A stretch of 64,000 bases of DNA from Planotetraspora kaengkrachanensis (GCF_016862895.1 NZ_BONV01000011.1:60319-124318); one strand, 5' to 3'; counted from the stretch's first letter, positions 48,994 to 57,970 are shown. Program-made: numbers and translations. Notes: generated from the letters alone by a model not told the origin.

Positions 48994-49485
48994 TTAGTGC
49001 CGGGTTTCACCCAGGAACTCCTGGAGCAAGGCGAATCCCGGCATCGTCTCTCGCGGACGGATCCCCACCTCAAAGATCTCCGGTTCCTCGAAGACGGGCT
49101 CCCCGTTGGGACGGCGGGCGTACGCGACCCGGCCGTAGTCCACACCGTCCTCTCCATCGAAGCTCATCCACGTGATGGCTTCCTGCTCTCCTTCGCGGAG
49201 CGGATGGTTCGACACGGCTCGTACGGAGATCGCGGTCGGAGGCTCAAATATCCACACCTGTGGAACGGCCAGCACCCAGCGAGTAGCGCCGATCTCTCGC
49301 GCCTTCCCCGCCGCCCTCGACTCGAACGCCATCGCAGTGGCGCTATCACGCAGGTAGTCATAATCGCTCAGCACCAGCTTGCGATCGCCCGCGATCGCAA
49401 CAATCGCTGGGCATTCCCGGGCCACGATGTTCTTCTCCAGGCGCCGCACCACATCGAAGAGCAGAGCCACCGTCCCGGCGTTCAT
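48994..49485 (-). CDS. Unknown soluble protein
   Basis: 163 residues from the ATG at 49485, chosen for its GGGGAGGG site; the frame is open further upstream but without a good start. Contents: LLFDVVRRLEKNIVARECPAIVAIAGDRKLVLSDYDYLRD, VWIFEPPTAISVRAVSNHPLREGEQEA, WMSFDGEDGVDYGRVAYARRPNGEPVFEEPEIF. No family recognised. The composition is ordinary for the host GC. Possible accessory gene of the element. Confidence 0.6.
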   Translation of the reverse strand: MNAGTVALLFDVVRRLEKNIVARECPAIVAIAGDRKLVLSDYDYLRDSATAMAFESRAAGKAREIGATRWVLAVPQVWIFEPPTAISVRAVSNHPLREGEQEAITWMSFDGEDGVDYGRVAYARRPNGEPVFEEPEIFEVGIRPRETMPGFALLQEFLGETRH

Positions 49486-49938
49486 CTCGCCCTCCCCTTT
49501 GCTGCCGCGCGCCCGTCGAAGCGCGATGCTTAGGCGGTGAACGCTAGCGGGTCTACGAGCCGACGAGCGGCGAGATTCGCGACCGTAGCGGCAGTGTCCG
49601 ACCGATCCTGGCACGTACGCGCCTTCAATGGTTAGGCTCGTACGGTGAGCGCCGGGAGAACCTTACCGATTGGCGCGCATCAGTTCGGCCGGGCGAGCGA
49701 GAGTGCGATTCGACAATTATGGGCGCCTTCCTGCACTCAGTCCCATAATGTCCGTTTCCGCAACTCCGAGGCGGCCTGAACGCCATGACATGAGGCTTGG
49801 CGGATAAAAGTGAAAAGCGTATAATCACGGGCGCATTGTGGTGCGAGTCAGTCAAGCGAGACTGTGACGCCTTGCCGAAGCATGCGATTCAATGCGACCG
49901 GCCCGTATTCACTCCCCCGGGAAGGCATTGCAGCTCAA
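49486..49938. other. 453-bp intergenic region, AT-richer
   Basis: No supported gene. Composition drops visibly towards the right (AAAAGTGAAAAGCGTATAATCACGG region around 49810), which could carry the promoter of the pentapeptide/TPR gene: TATAAT lies at about 49818. Confidence 0.4.
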
Positions 49939-52113
49939 ATGAGTGAATCCACTCGACCATCCGCGCCTCTCAACTCCTCTCGCCATGTACTTTGGATCAC
50001 ACTGGGCACTATGACTGCTTTATCCATTCCATTTGCAATAGTGGTTGCACTAAGCGGTAATCCCCTTGAACGCATTCGCCTTGGTGCCGAGATAATCCTT
50101 GCCTTAAGCGTGCCCGTTGGCGCTGGAATTGGGATCTACGGTTTGTTGATCTTCGCCCGAAGGCAACGAACTCTGGAAACTGAGGTAAAACTCGCAAGAA
50201 TTGATGCCGACGAACGTCACGTAACTCAGCAATACACTACCGCGATTGAACAAATTAGCAATGACAGGCCGGCGATTCGACTTGCTGGCATGTACGCACT
50301 TGAACGACTCGCACAAAATCATCCACCCATGCGGCAGACAATAGTAGATATCATATGTGCATACCTTAGAATGCCCGACAGAGCGGACGACCTACGCGAG
50401 AGTTCTCCCGGCCCTGATATTACCCGGCACAACGAGCTAGCGGTCCGGCTGGCGGCGCAACAAATTGTCGCGACACATTTGAGGGTCCACAGTGACTCAT
50501 CGGAGGCATTCTGGCCCGATATCAGCCTCGACTTGTCTGGTGCTTCTCTATACGAATTCGATCTTTCAGCATGCAATCTTGGATCAGCCGTCTTCACAGA
50601 TGCATCGTTCATTGGGCGAACTTCATTTGAGGGAGCGCAGCTATCCGGGCGCCTATTTCTTAAGAATGTGAACTTTGCCGGAGAGGTAACGTTCGAAAGC
50701 GTAAACGTAGCCGCGGCCGCCTCATTCACAGGTGCCAACTTCGCCCTTCCTGCGACTATTCGAAGCGCGAATTTTGAGGGATCCTGCAGTTTCGACGGAG
50801 CCAATTTTGCGCGCAATGCCGAATTTGCCGAGACCGCATTTAATGGCCCGACATTATTTCATGATGCCAACTTTGCCTGGGATGCATCGTTTACAACCTG
50901 CACTTTCGGCGACAGCACCCAATTTAATGGAAGCGTCTTCAATCGCGATGCGGACTTTAGTGGTGCACGGTTCATTGGAGATGTTTCCTTTGATGGGTGC
51001 ATATTTAAGGCTAAGTTGAGCCTGACTTCATCTATTTTCGCCGAAAATATATATGAATCGGCTTCGCCAGAAAATGAAGAAGTCATTCCAGAACGGCTCG
51101 TCGAGGCAGGTCAGAGCCTCATGCGGACATACTCCAATACCGGCCTTCAACCAGATCTCGATCAGGCAATCCTGGTCTTGTTGCAGGCTGTCGACACGAC
51201 AGTACCGGAGTCGCCAGAGCACGCAAGCGCACTTGCCGACCTAGGAACCGCGCTACACGCACGGTACGAATATTCCGGTAACTCTAACGATCTCGAATTG
51301 GCGATTGAGGCGTTGCAGCTGGGCATTGGGTTGGCAGCATCGGATTCGCCAGAGCGCGCCAACAGACTCTCCAACCTGGGAATCGCCCTGCGTGCCCGCT
51401 TCGAGCTTTTGGCCGACTTCAATGATCTTAGTCGCGCGATTGAGGTATTGAAGCAGGCTGCAGAGCTGACGCCATCGGATTCGCCAGAACGCGCCAACAG
51501 ACTCTCCAACCTGGGAATCGCGTTGCGCGCCCTGTTCGAAAATTCGGGCAATGCTCAAGACTTGAGAAGGGCTGTCGACCACCTTCGTGAATCGATCTCA
51601 CTAACTGACCCTGATTCTTACGCACTTCCGCAGCGGCTATCGAATCTCGCATTGATCTTAATGCGGTTATATGAATCGTCTGGCGATGAGGTTGTTCTAG
51701 ACGAAGCAGTTGAACTGCTTCGTCAATCCGTGGCACTTACTTCTCGTGGAATGACCTCGAATCCCGCTTTTGTTTCTAATCTCGCGATCGCCTTGCACGC
51801 ACGATACACGTCACATGGAAACCTTGCCGACCTGGACGAGGCTATTGTGGCAATGCGAAGTGTAGTATCAGGACTAGATCCAGGTGACAGGCTTCGCTCG
51901 GCATACCTGTCGAACCTGGCTGGCCTCCTCCAAGACCGCGCAAATGTGCTCGGCGACCAACTCGCTATGGATGAGATAGCGGAGGCTATCACTCTCTATC
52001 GAGTAGCAATTTCTTCGGCTGATCCGAATGATCGCTCCATCGCATCGTATCGAGAATCTCTCGCTTCCTTGTTGGAAAGGCAGCGTAATCTCGGCATTGG
52101 TATTGATCAATGA
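49939..52113 (+). CDS. Membrane protein with pentapeptide repeats and TPR repeats
   Basis: 724 residues from the ATG at 49939; an in-frame GTG at 49864 is less likely. Two membrane helices (VLWITLGTMTALSIPFAIVVAL; IILALSVPVGAGIGIYGLLIF) precede a helical QYTTAIEQISNDRPAIRLAGMYALERLAQ segment, typical of actinobacterial pentapeptide membrane proteins. Residues about 210-375 are pentapeptide repeats (ASFTGANF, CSFDGANFARNAEFAETAF). Residues about 385-720 are CHAT-type TPRs, with SDSPERANRLSNLGIALRA occurring twice. No effector domain. Low GC and several TTA codons mark it as foreign. Overlaps its partner by 4 bp. Confidence 0.8.
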   Translation: MSESTRPSAPLNSSRHVLWITLGTMTALSIPFAIVVALSGNPLERIRLGAEIILALSVPVGAGIGIYGLLIFARRQRTLETEVKLARIDADERHVTQQYTTAIEQISNDRPAIRLAGMYALERLAQNHPPMRQTIVDIICAYLRMPDRADDLRESSPGPDITRHNELAVRLAAQQIVATHLRVHSDSSEAFWPDISLDLSGASLYEFDLSACNLGSAVFTDASFIGRTSFEGAQLSGRLFLKNVNFAGEVTFESVNVAAAASFTGANFALPATIRSANFEGSCSFDGANFARNAEFAETAFNGPTLFHDANFAWDASFTTCTFGDSTQFNGSVFNRDADFSGARFIGDVSFDGCIFKAKLSLTSSIFAENIYESASPENEEVIPERLVEAGQSLMRTYSNTGLQPDLDQAILVLLQAVDTTVPESPEHASALADLGTALHARYEYSGNSNDLELAIEALQLGIGLAASDSPERANRLSNLGIALRARFELLADFNDLSRAIEVLKQAAELTPSDSPERANRLSNLGIALRALFENSGNAQDLRRAVDHLRESISLTDPDSYALPQRLSNLALILMRLYESSGDEVVLDEAVELLRQSVALTSRGMTSNPAFVSNLAIALHARYTSHGNLADLDEAIVAMRSVVSGLDPGDRLRSAYLSNLAGLLQDRANVLGDQLAMDEIAEAITLYRVAISSADPNDRSIASYRESLASLLERQRNLGIGIDQ

Positions 52114-52523
52114 CCGGCGATGCTCGTCGGTGGTTGCCACTACGAGAGTATCCGCTGTTCGTGGGCATGCTAACCGCCACTCTAGCTTCTGGGGCTGGAG
52201 TGGCGGTTAACATCGCAACGGAAATGGTCGGGAACCCAATTGCCTGGTTAGCTGTTGCGGTGCTGACCATGGCGAGCGGCGGAACCGCAACTTGGGTTAG
52301 CAAGGATCGTTTAGACAGATCCTCGCAGATAATCGAAGAGACGTTAAACGAGGAGATACCAAAGCGGCTGCGTAGTGAGAGGAGATCTACGTCCCGACGT
52401 GTTTCCAAGGGAGTTGTGAAGAGGACCGTCACTGAGATTCGGCCTGACGGAACACGTCTGCAGACGATCGAATTCTTTAGCGAAGAGCTCGCCCGTGAGG
52501 ACAATGGTCCGACTTTCAAATAG
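52110..52523 (+). CDS. Two-helix membrane protein, partner of the pentapeptide/TPR protein
   Basis: 137 residues, ATG overlapping the previous stop (ATGA). Two hydrophobic helices (LFVGMLTATLASGAGVAVNI and IAWLAVAVLTMASGGTATWV) with a short loop, then a cytosolic charged tail (DRSSQIIEETLNEEIPKRLRSERRSTSRR, ending PDGTRLQTIEFFSEELARE). No family recognised. The coupled start and shared low GC indicate that it works with the pentapeptide/TPR protein, probably as a membrane complex. The following 276 bp (52524-52799) hold nothing recognisable. Confidence 0.7.
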   Translation: MTGDARRWLPLREYPLFVGMLTATLASGAGVAVNIATEMVGNPIAWLAVAVLTMASGGTATWVSKDRLDRSSQIIEETLNEEIPKRLRSERRSTSRRVSKGVVKRTVTEIRPDGTRLQTIEFFSEELAREDNGPTFK

Positions 52524-52799
52524 GCGTAATACAGGATTGTGGCACTCATGCCTCGACGCGTCGGCCATCAGAGATCCCGCCTCTTCTCCTCCACCGTCGC
52601 ACGTTCATATGGGATTCCCGACACCTTCGCACGCCCGACCATCAAAGCGGGGCATCCGGCGCTCACCTGGTGCCGAACGCCCGCGTTTCGCAGGCCCGAT
52701 ATCCGCCGCGGCCATAGCTCCGACAATCACCATCCAGTCAGTCCCCTTCAACGTCCTGACTCGTCATCAATCGGCTCCCACAACGTGGAAGGCTGCGTT

Positions 52800-53837
52800 T
52801 CACCTCAAAGGTCGGGCCACCGCGACATCGAGGGACCAGCCCAGCACTTTCGAGAGGCAGGACAGGGTGCCCTGGTCGAGCTCATCAACGCCGCCGGTCA
52901 CCGCGCGGAGCATGTTGCGCTCGGCTCTCTCGGCGCCGCGGACACTCTGCTCGTGATGAGTGAAGGTGTTCACCGCCTGGACCACGCCCCAGGCCGTGCC
53001 ACGCCAGGGAGCGACTCGCAGGTCATGGTTCCAGAGCTTGGCCAGAGCGTCGCGCTTGTTCTCCGCCAGCGTTCGGCTGCGGCCCCGGCGATCCGGCTTC
53101 GGCGTGTGGGCGTCCAGGAACCGCTGCCACTGCCGGTCGGTGACCTCGACTCGGCACAGGTCACGCACCGCCGCCGAGAACTCGTCGGCGAGGGCGTACA
53201 CGATGTTGAGCGCATCGCGGGCCTCGGCCAGCCGGAACTTCGAGTGACGTGAGTGTTTGATCTTGACCTGTTGTCCGCGTTCTGCGAGCCCGGCGGCCAT
53301 GGTGTTGTCGCACACGATGTTGGTCACGGCCCGTTTGAAGGTCGTGGCCAGCGATCCATCGAAGGACGTCGCGCCGAAAAGGTGGGGCCGGAACTCGACA
53401 CCTTCGGGCGTGACGATGTTCTCCGGGACTTCCACCGATACCCAGGCGACCGCGCCGCTCTTCAGCAGGCCGGCCGACCCGATGGACAGATCGGCGGCCA
53501 GGAGCCGGGACACGGTGTTGATCAGCCATTCGACGTAGGGATGTGGCTCGTAGCCGTCGGAGAAGATGCCCATGACGTATCCGGTGTCGCTGCGCAGGAT
53601 CGCCTGCCGTCCGGGCGCCTGAGCCAGCCCGCTTCTGGGATCTTCCACGTAGACCGGGCTGGATATAGCTTCCCAGCCGAACAGCCGCCGCTTGACGTCG
53701 TCCACCGGGATCTGCCCGGGATAGTGGTTCGGCTCCTCGCCCTGCATGCTGGCGCGATAGTGCCAGGCCGTGCTCCGTTTCTCGGTGAAGCCGATCAACG
53801 TGTTGGCGTTCAGCCACTCCAGCGACTCCTTCGACAT
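52800..53837 (-). CDS. DUF932 phage/plasmid-like protein
   Basis: 345 residues from the ATG at 53837. It has the DUF932 (TIGR03299) pattern: WLNANTLIGFTEKRSTAWHYRASMQG, VDDVKRRLFGWEAISSPVYV, ILRSDTGYVMGIFSDGYEPHPY, GAVAWVSVEVPENIVTPEGVEFRPHLFG, TNIVCDNTMAAGL and AVNTFTHHEQSVRGAERAERNM. These proteins are widespread on phages, plasmids and integrative elements; function unproven, often suggested in DNA replication or stability. First of a leftward group with the element's accessory genes. Confidence 0.92.
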   Translation of the reverse strand: MSKESLEWLNANTLIGFTEKRSTAWHYRASMQGEEPNHYPGQIPVDDVKRRLFGWEAISSPVYVEDPRSGLAQAPGRQAILRSDTGYVMGIFSDGYEPHPYVEWLINTVSRLLAADLSIGSAGLLKSGAVAWVSVEVPENIVTPEGVEFRPHLFGATSFDGSLATTFKRAVTNIVCDNTMAAGLAERGQQVKIKHSRHSKFRLAEARDALNIVYALADEFSAAVRDLCRVEVTDRQWQRFLDAHTPKPDRRGRSRTLAENKRDALAKLWNHDLRVAPWRGTAWGVVQAVNTFTHHEQSVRGAERAERNMLRAVTGGVDELDQGTLSCLSKVLGWSLDVAVARPLR

Positions 53838-53935
53838 GTCCTTCTCCATTCGGTGGAAATGAGAAAGGCACCGGCCGGAGCCAGTGCCATCAGGTGTCAT
53901 GATCAGAGCTCGGCTTGGCGCGGGGCCTGATGCGC

Positions 53936-54499
53936 TCACATGGAGCGCTGCTGAACGGCGTAGGCCACGCGTTCGGTCAGCTCGCGATCTGCCGTGCGTA
54001 TCTCGATGGAGTTGACGGCAGTGTCCCCGTGCACCGTGAACGAGCCGGACGCTTCACCCAACCGCCACTGAATGACGGTCTCGCGCTTCTTCTCGGTGAC
54101 GGTGACCCCCGGCAGCATGGCCAGCAAGGTGGCGACGAACTCGGCCCGATTGCTGCTTTCGACCGCCCTGTCAGCCAGTCGCTCGAAGCACCTCGCCAGA
54201 TCTCGCTGGTAGCCGGGCAGGAGTCGGTGGGCGATCTTCTTGGCTACGGACTCGGCCCCTCGGCCGACGGTCACAGCGACCTGGTGCCGGGATAGGTCGG
54301 GGAACAAGCCCCTGCTTCCGTCCGGATAGACACCGAGCACCGCGATCTTCCCCGCCTGGTTCCACAGCGGGTGGACGACGAGCCGCGCGCCGCCCGGCCC
54401 CAACAGGTACGCGGGATGGCCGGGCCGGATCAGCGGCGTGAATCCCTCCAGGTGTCCGGCAACTTGGACCACCAGGTCGTCGATGTCGCTTTCGTTCAC
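53936..54499 (-). CDS. Unknown element protein
   Basis: 187 residues from a GTG at 54499 with a perfect AAAGGAGG site seven bases upstream. Segments: DIDDLVVQVAGHLEGFTPLIRPGHPAYLLGPGGARLVVHPLWNQ, GLFPDLSRHQVAVTVGRGAESVAKKIAHRLLPGYQ, FVATLLAMLPGVTVTEKKRE. The length and mixed alpha/beta pattern suggest a soluble two-domain protein; similar genes accompany DUF932 in actinobacterial mobile elements. No function assigned. Confidence 0.65.
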   Translation of the reverse strand: MNESDIDDLVVQVAGHLEGFTPLIRPGHPAYLLGPGGARLVVHPLWNQAGKIAVLGVYPDGSRGLFPDLSRHQVAVTVGRGAESVAKKIAHRLLPGYQRDLARCFERLADRAVESSNRAEFVATLLAMLPGVTVTEKKRETVIQWRLGEASGSFTVHGDTAVNSIEIRTADRELTERVAYAVQQRSM

Positions 54500-54560
54500 G
54501 GACAGCCTCCTTTGACATGTCGGTTGCTAATCTCTGTGGCCGTGCTCGAGTACCTCTCGT

Positions 54561-54869
54561 TCACGGCTGGCTTTCATCTCGTCGTTGCGCTTGGTCGGCT
54601 CGGAATCGGTAGATGTCGCGGCCAGGCGTGCCGCATTCGTCGCAGTTGCAGCCATACCGATGGATCTCGGCGGTGTGGAACAACTGGATGCGGCTCCCCC
54701 ACGGTGCCGGATAGAGCGATTCGTCCAGCTCCACGCGGGCACGCCCGTTCTCGTTGATCTCGATGACGGTGCCCGGGTAGTAGAAAGGCGATTGGTAGGA
54801 CTCCGATCGCCACGGCCGTACGGGGATCTGGAGGAGGGGCCGCACCAGGACGCGGCCACCGATCCTCAT
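54561..54869 (-). CDS. Small protein with CxxC site, unknown
   Basis: 102 residues from the ATG at 54869, which overlaps the upstream ChlI-like gene's stop (ATGA). MRIGGRVLVRPLLQIPVRPW, PFYYPGTVIEINENGRARVELD resembles an SH3-like or KOW-like barrel; then HRYGCNCDECGTPGRDIYRFR has a CxCxxC cluster that may bind zinc. No family recognised. Co-translated with the ChlI-like protein. Confidence 0.6.
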   Translation of the reverse strand: MRIGGRVLVRPLLQIPVRPWRSESYQSPFYYPGTVIEINENGRARVELDESLYPAPWGSRIQLFHTAEIHRYGCNCDECGTPGRDIYRFRADQAQRRDESQP

Positions 54870-55465
54870 CGTCTGTCGCCCGCGCCGCCGGCCGCTTCCG
54901 CGGATGCCGGAGCCGACGACATCGCGCATGCGTGATCGTGCAGCGTGCCGTCCCGCAGCCAGCTCACCATGTCGGTGAGGCTGGTTCCAGGGATCACCGC
55001 GACACCGGCAATCTGAGCAACTTCTGAGGCGTGTGCTGCCGGAATCACGACTGTGGAGATCTCAGCCCGCACGGCGGTATGGATGGCGGGCAGGACTCCG
55101 CGGACCTGACGGATCACACCGTTCAGGCCAAGCTCACCCAGGAACATCACCCGGGCGATCTGTTCCGGTGGGACGACTCCGGCGGCTGCCAGCGCGGCCA
55201 CCGCCAGCGCGAGATCGGCCGCACTGCCGTAGGTCGGCAGCGTGGGGCACACGCTCACCGTGACGCGGGCTTCCCCCCACGCCATGCCGCCGTTGAGAAT
55301 CGCGGCCCTAACACGAGCGCGGGTCGGCCATACGGAAGGTTCCGGCAGGCCGATGAGGCGTAGCTCGCCGTCGCCGGGCGCCGCATCCGCCTCGATGCCC
55401 AGAACGTGCCCGGTACCGCCGATCACGACTGCCGATCGGGTGGACGCGTGCGTCATCAACGTCAC
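54866..55465 (-). CDS. ChlI/ComM N-terminal-like domain, stand-alone
   Basis: 199 residues from a GTG at 55465 overlapping the DUF4192 stop. The pattern GLPEPSVWPTRARVRAAILNGGMAW, VTVSVCPTLPTYGSAADLALAVAALAAAG, FLGELGLNGVIRQVRGVLPAI and VVIPAAHASEVAQIAGV is the Lon-like S5-fold N-terminal domain of ComM (YifB, Mg-chelatase subunit ChlI family). The AAA+ ATPase and C-terminal domains that follow in ComM (about 500 residues) are missing. So it is a free domain, found repeatedly in actinobacterial elements. Possible modulator of branch migration; inference only. Confidence 0.82.
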   Translation of the reverse strand: MTLMTHASTRSAVVIGGTGHVLGIEADAAPGDGELRLIGLPEPSVWPTRARVRAAILNGGMAWGEARVTVSVCPTLPTYGSAADLALAVAALAAAGVVPPEQIARVMFLGELGLNGVIRQVRGVLPAIHTAVRAEISTVVIPAAHASEVAQIAGVAVIPGTSLTDMVSWLRDGTLHDHACAMSSAPASAEAAGGAGDRR

Positions 55466-56526
55466 CAGCCCTCGGGCAGGACCGGCCGAGCGCCCTCCGG
55501 GTACTGTTCAGCCCGGGCGCGGATCTCGTCGGCCATCTCCGCGCAGTCCATGCCGGAGGTCACCGACGGCGGAAGCCCGTGGTCCAAAGCAAAGCCGATC
55601 ATGCTCGCGAGCCGGTAGCCCGGATCGACGGACAGGGCACGTTCGACGGCGACGCGTGCCAGTGGCCCATCTCCGGTCCGCAATGCGGCGAACGCCAGAA
55701 GCGCGGCCGGGGCGGCGGCGAAGGCGGGCTCAACCCTGCGAGTGACCTCGGTCCACAGACGAATGTGGGTCTCGTCGTCGTAGCGGCCGAGGAACGTCAT
55801 CGCAGCGTCCCTGACAAGAATCGCGGTGAGTCGAACGCCGAGCCAGGCGACCGCGTCGGCGTCCAGTTCCTCCCCCGCCTTGACGCGGTCGAGCGCGGCG
55901 ACGACGTGGTCGATGCCTTCGCGGTACCAGCCGTGACGGTTCTGCCCGCTCATCAGAGTCCGGGCATGTGCGCACACGTTTCGGGTCGCCGCGTTCACCC
56001 GGTCCCGGTCGGGACCGCATACCGGCGCGAGAGTCGCGGCGAGTGCTGCGCGGTTGGGCCGCGCGACGAACCCGGCGACGACGGCGGATACGGCGGCGTG
56101 GCTGCTGACTATCTCGTACGGCGTGCCCTCCGGCGGGCAGCACGCCAGATCTGTGCAGGTGTAGGACCAGTAGCGCCCTTCGTCAGTACGAAGCGCGTCC
56201 CTGATCTCGATACCGGCGCCCTCCAGGGCATCTGTTGCGGCGTCCATGATGGGAGTGACCAGGGCACCGGGCCCGTAGCCGAGCAACAGGACCTGACGGG
56301 CCGCGTTGCGCGTGAGGATGTCGACGAGTCGGCCCGCCAGCCGTGGCGCGTCTGCCGAGTCGTTCGGCAGGTCGAAGCGCAGCACCCCACCCACCGTCTG
56401 GCCTTCGGTGTCGAGCACGGTCACGACGAGGCTCAGCGTGGGATGGAAGCCCAGCAGGTAGGGCACGATCGCGATGAGATCCGTCGGCGAGGCGAGCCGT
56501 ACGGTGTGATCGGGAACGCCAGTCAT
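55462..56526 (-). CDS. DUF4192 domain protein
   Basis: 354 residues from the ATG at 56526 with GGAGG seven bases upstream. It opens VRLASPTDLIAIVPYLLGFHPTLSLVVTVLD and has QVLLLGYGPGALVTPIMDAA, DEGRYWSYTCTDLACCPPEGTPYE (the conserved WS-x-C-x-CCP signature), and GPLARVAVERALSVDPGYRLASM, all diagnostic of DUF4192. Function unknown; conserved in actinobacteria and common on integrative elements. The cysteine cluster may bind metal. Starts a coupled series with the ChlI-like and CxxC proteins. Confidence 0.92.
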   Translation of the reverse strand: MTGVPDHTVRLASPTDLIAIVPYLLGFHPTLSLVVTVLDTEGQTVGGVLRFDLPNDSADAPRLAGRLVDILTRNAARQVLLLGYGPGALVTPIMDAATDALEGAGIEIRDALRTDEGRYWSYTCTDLACCPPEGTPYEIVSSHAAVSAVVAGFVARPNRAALAATLAPVCGPDRDRVNAATRNVCAHARTLMSGQNRHGWYREGIDHVVAALDRVKAGEELDADAVAWLGVRLTAILVRDAAMTFLGRYDDETHIRLWTEVTRRVEPAFAAAPAALLAFAALRTGDGPLARVAVERALSVDPGYRLASMIGFALDHGLPPSVTSGMDCAEMADEIRARAEQYPEGARPVLPEGW

Positions 56527-56549
56527 GATCAACCTCCAGACATGAAGAA

Positions 56550-56571
56550 GCCCCCGGCGATCGCCGGGGGC
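56550..56571. terminator. 22-bp perfect palindrome, hairpin or binding site
   Basis: GCCCCCGGCGA and TCGCCGGGGGC are perfect inverse complements without a loop. It lies between the DUF4192 start and the stop of the upstream gene, so it may terminate the upstream gene's transcript or bind a dimeric regulator of the DUF4192 operon. Confidence 0.5.
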
Positions 56572-56585
56572 GCAGAAGCAGAGAG

Positions 56586-56885
56586 TCAGCAGTGCTCGCT
56601 ACGGACTCCGCCGTGCGGCCCGAGAAAGAGCCGCCGGTCGGGGTAGTCGAGCGCGTCGCGAGAGCCGTACAGGGTGATCGCGCAGTCATCACCCACGCAC
56701 GGCGTCAGCACATCGGCAGGCTCGCGACTGATGAAGGCGAAGCGCGAGCGATACGAGTAGCCGTGCCGGTACCGGTCGGCCAATTTGGCGCGGGCATCGG
56801 CGAGGGAGGAGAACTCCTCCAGATCATCAGGCTCCGGCGGGCTGTACCCGTTGCCGCCGTACCAGAGCCCAAACCAGCGTCCCAT
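56586..56885 (-). CDS. Small unknown element protein
   Basis: 99 residues from the ATG at 56885 (GGAG seven to ten bases upstream). MGRWFGLWYGGNGYSPPEPDD, LADARAKLADRYRHGYSYRSRFAFI, PCVGDDCAITLYGS, DYPDRRLFLGPHGGVRSEHC. It resembles small element proteins with a YRHGY-type motif that accompany DUF4192; no function known. Not overlapping neighbours. Confidence 0.6.
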   Translation of the reverse strand: MGRWFGLWYGGNGYSPPEPDDLEEFSSLADARAKLADRYRHGYSYRSRFAFISREPADVLTPCVGDDCAITLYGSRDALDYPDRRLFLGPHGGVRSEHC

Positions 56886-56985
56886 GATCGTCTCCTCTCG
56901 ACAGCCGGTCAGGGAGCGCGCCGTACGACCGGGAGCAGGGCCGTACGGCACGCCGCCTGACCGGGCGCGAACCGAGCCCCCGGTG

Positions 56986-57411
56986 TCAGCGGGACAGGCA
57001 TCCGGGCGAAAGATGATCGCCACCGCAGTAGCCGCACCAACCGTCCATGGCGTAGATCGACAGCTCTTCGGCGTACCTGTCGCGCCAGGCCACCTGTGTA
57101 CGCGTGTAGGAGTCGAAGTATTCGGCGTCCGTGTCGCCCTCCCTCGCGGTGAGGAAACACAGCACGGTCCGGGCCGTTCTGATCAGCTCATCCGTGGTCA
57201 GCACCGCCCCGACAGCCGAGCAGATGTCAGACGCAGCGAAGATCGTCCGACGCCGACGCGACAGCCGATACCGCCAGCGGATCCGGCTCTCATCGGTCCG
57301 TCCGGCCGCTTCCAGTTCCAGCAGGTGATCGGCATCGATCTTCCAGGCAGGCATCAGGCGCGTGCTGATGATCCAACCGGCGGGCAGCACGAGGGCATGC
57401 GTCATGGCCAT
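56986..57411 (-). CDS. Unknown element protein with C-terminal CxxC
   Basis: 141 residues from the ATG at 57411 (GGAG six bases upstream). LVLPAGWIISTRLMPAWKIDADHLLELEAAGR, FAASDICSAVGAVLTTDELIRTARTVLCFL, DTDAEYFDSYTRTQVAWRDRYAEEL, ending GWCGYCGGDHLSPGC, a possible zinc knuckle. No family recognised. The same-strand neighbours on both sides are small unknown proteins of the element. Confidence 0.6.
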   Translation of the reverse strand: MAMTHALVLPAGWIISTRLMPAWKIDADHLLELEAAGRTDESRIRWRYRLSRRRRTIFAASDICSAVGAVLTTDELIRTARTVLCFLTAREGDTDAEYFDSYTRTQVAWRDRYAEELSIYAMDGWCGYCGGDHLSPGCLSR

Positions 57412-57452
57412 GGCGGCTCCAGGTGTTTGGTGATCGAGTAGGTTGGCGGTCG

Positions 57453-57854
57453 TTACCAGGAGCGACGGCGCGCCAGATGATGGGGGCGTACGGTCGTGCT
57501 GGTCGTGTGGATCGCGCAGTCCCGGAAGTCCATGGCATCGACAAAGCAACTCGAGCAGCGAATCAAGCGCATGCGCGCCCCGGATGACCGGTTGGTGTGC
57601 GTGGCATCGATCCACAGATGTGTCTTCCACAGGCAGCCGAGACAGGTGATCGTCTCGGCTCCTCCGGGCATCGGTATCAGCGCGACCGTCACCACGTGCT
57701 CCCGCTCTCCACCCGGATCGGCGTCGGGAGCCAGCGTCGCGGTGTCTGGGCGGACTTGGCCGATCGCGAGCACCCGCATCACCCGGCCACCGCCGGACAC
57801 CGTCAGATCTCCCACGGCCCACTTCAGCCGCCCAACGGCAGGATTCACCCCCAT
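57453..57854 (-). CDS. Unknown element protein with CxxC pairs
   Basis: 133 residues from the ATG at 57854 with GGAGCG upstream. GRLKWAVGDLTVSGGGRVMRVLAIGQV and VVTVALIPMPGGAETITCLGCLWKTHL, then MRLIRCSSCFVDAMDFRDC. The two CxxC pairs (TCLGC, RCSSC) suggest a zinc-binding fold. Function unknown. It lies downstream of two tiny linked ORFs at 57971-58212. Confidence 0.55.
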   Translation of the reverse strand: MGVNPAVGRLKWAVGDLTVSGGGRVMRVLAIGQVRPDTATLAPDADPGGEREHVVTVALIPMPGGAETITCLGCLWKTHLWIDATHTNRSSGARMRLIRCSSCFVDAMDFRDCAIHTTSTTVRPHHLARRRSW

Positions 57855-57970
57855 AGAAAACGCTCCTTCGGACGAGCCGCCCGCGATTTCCGCGCGTGGA
57901 AAGCAGGGCGACGGATTTCCGCAAGCGGCGGAGTGAGGCGTTCACAACGTTTTCACGGCGCGAATCGCTC

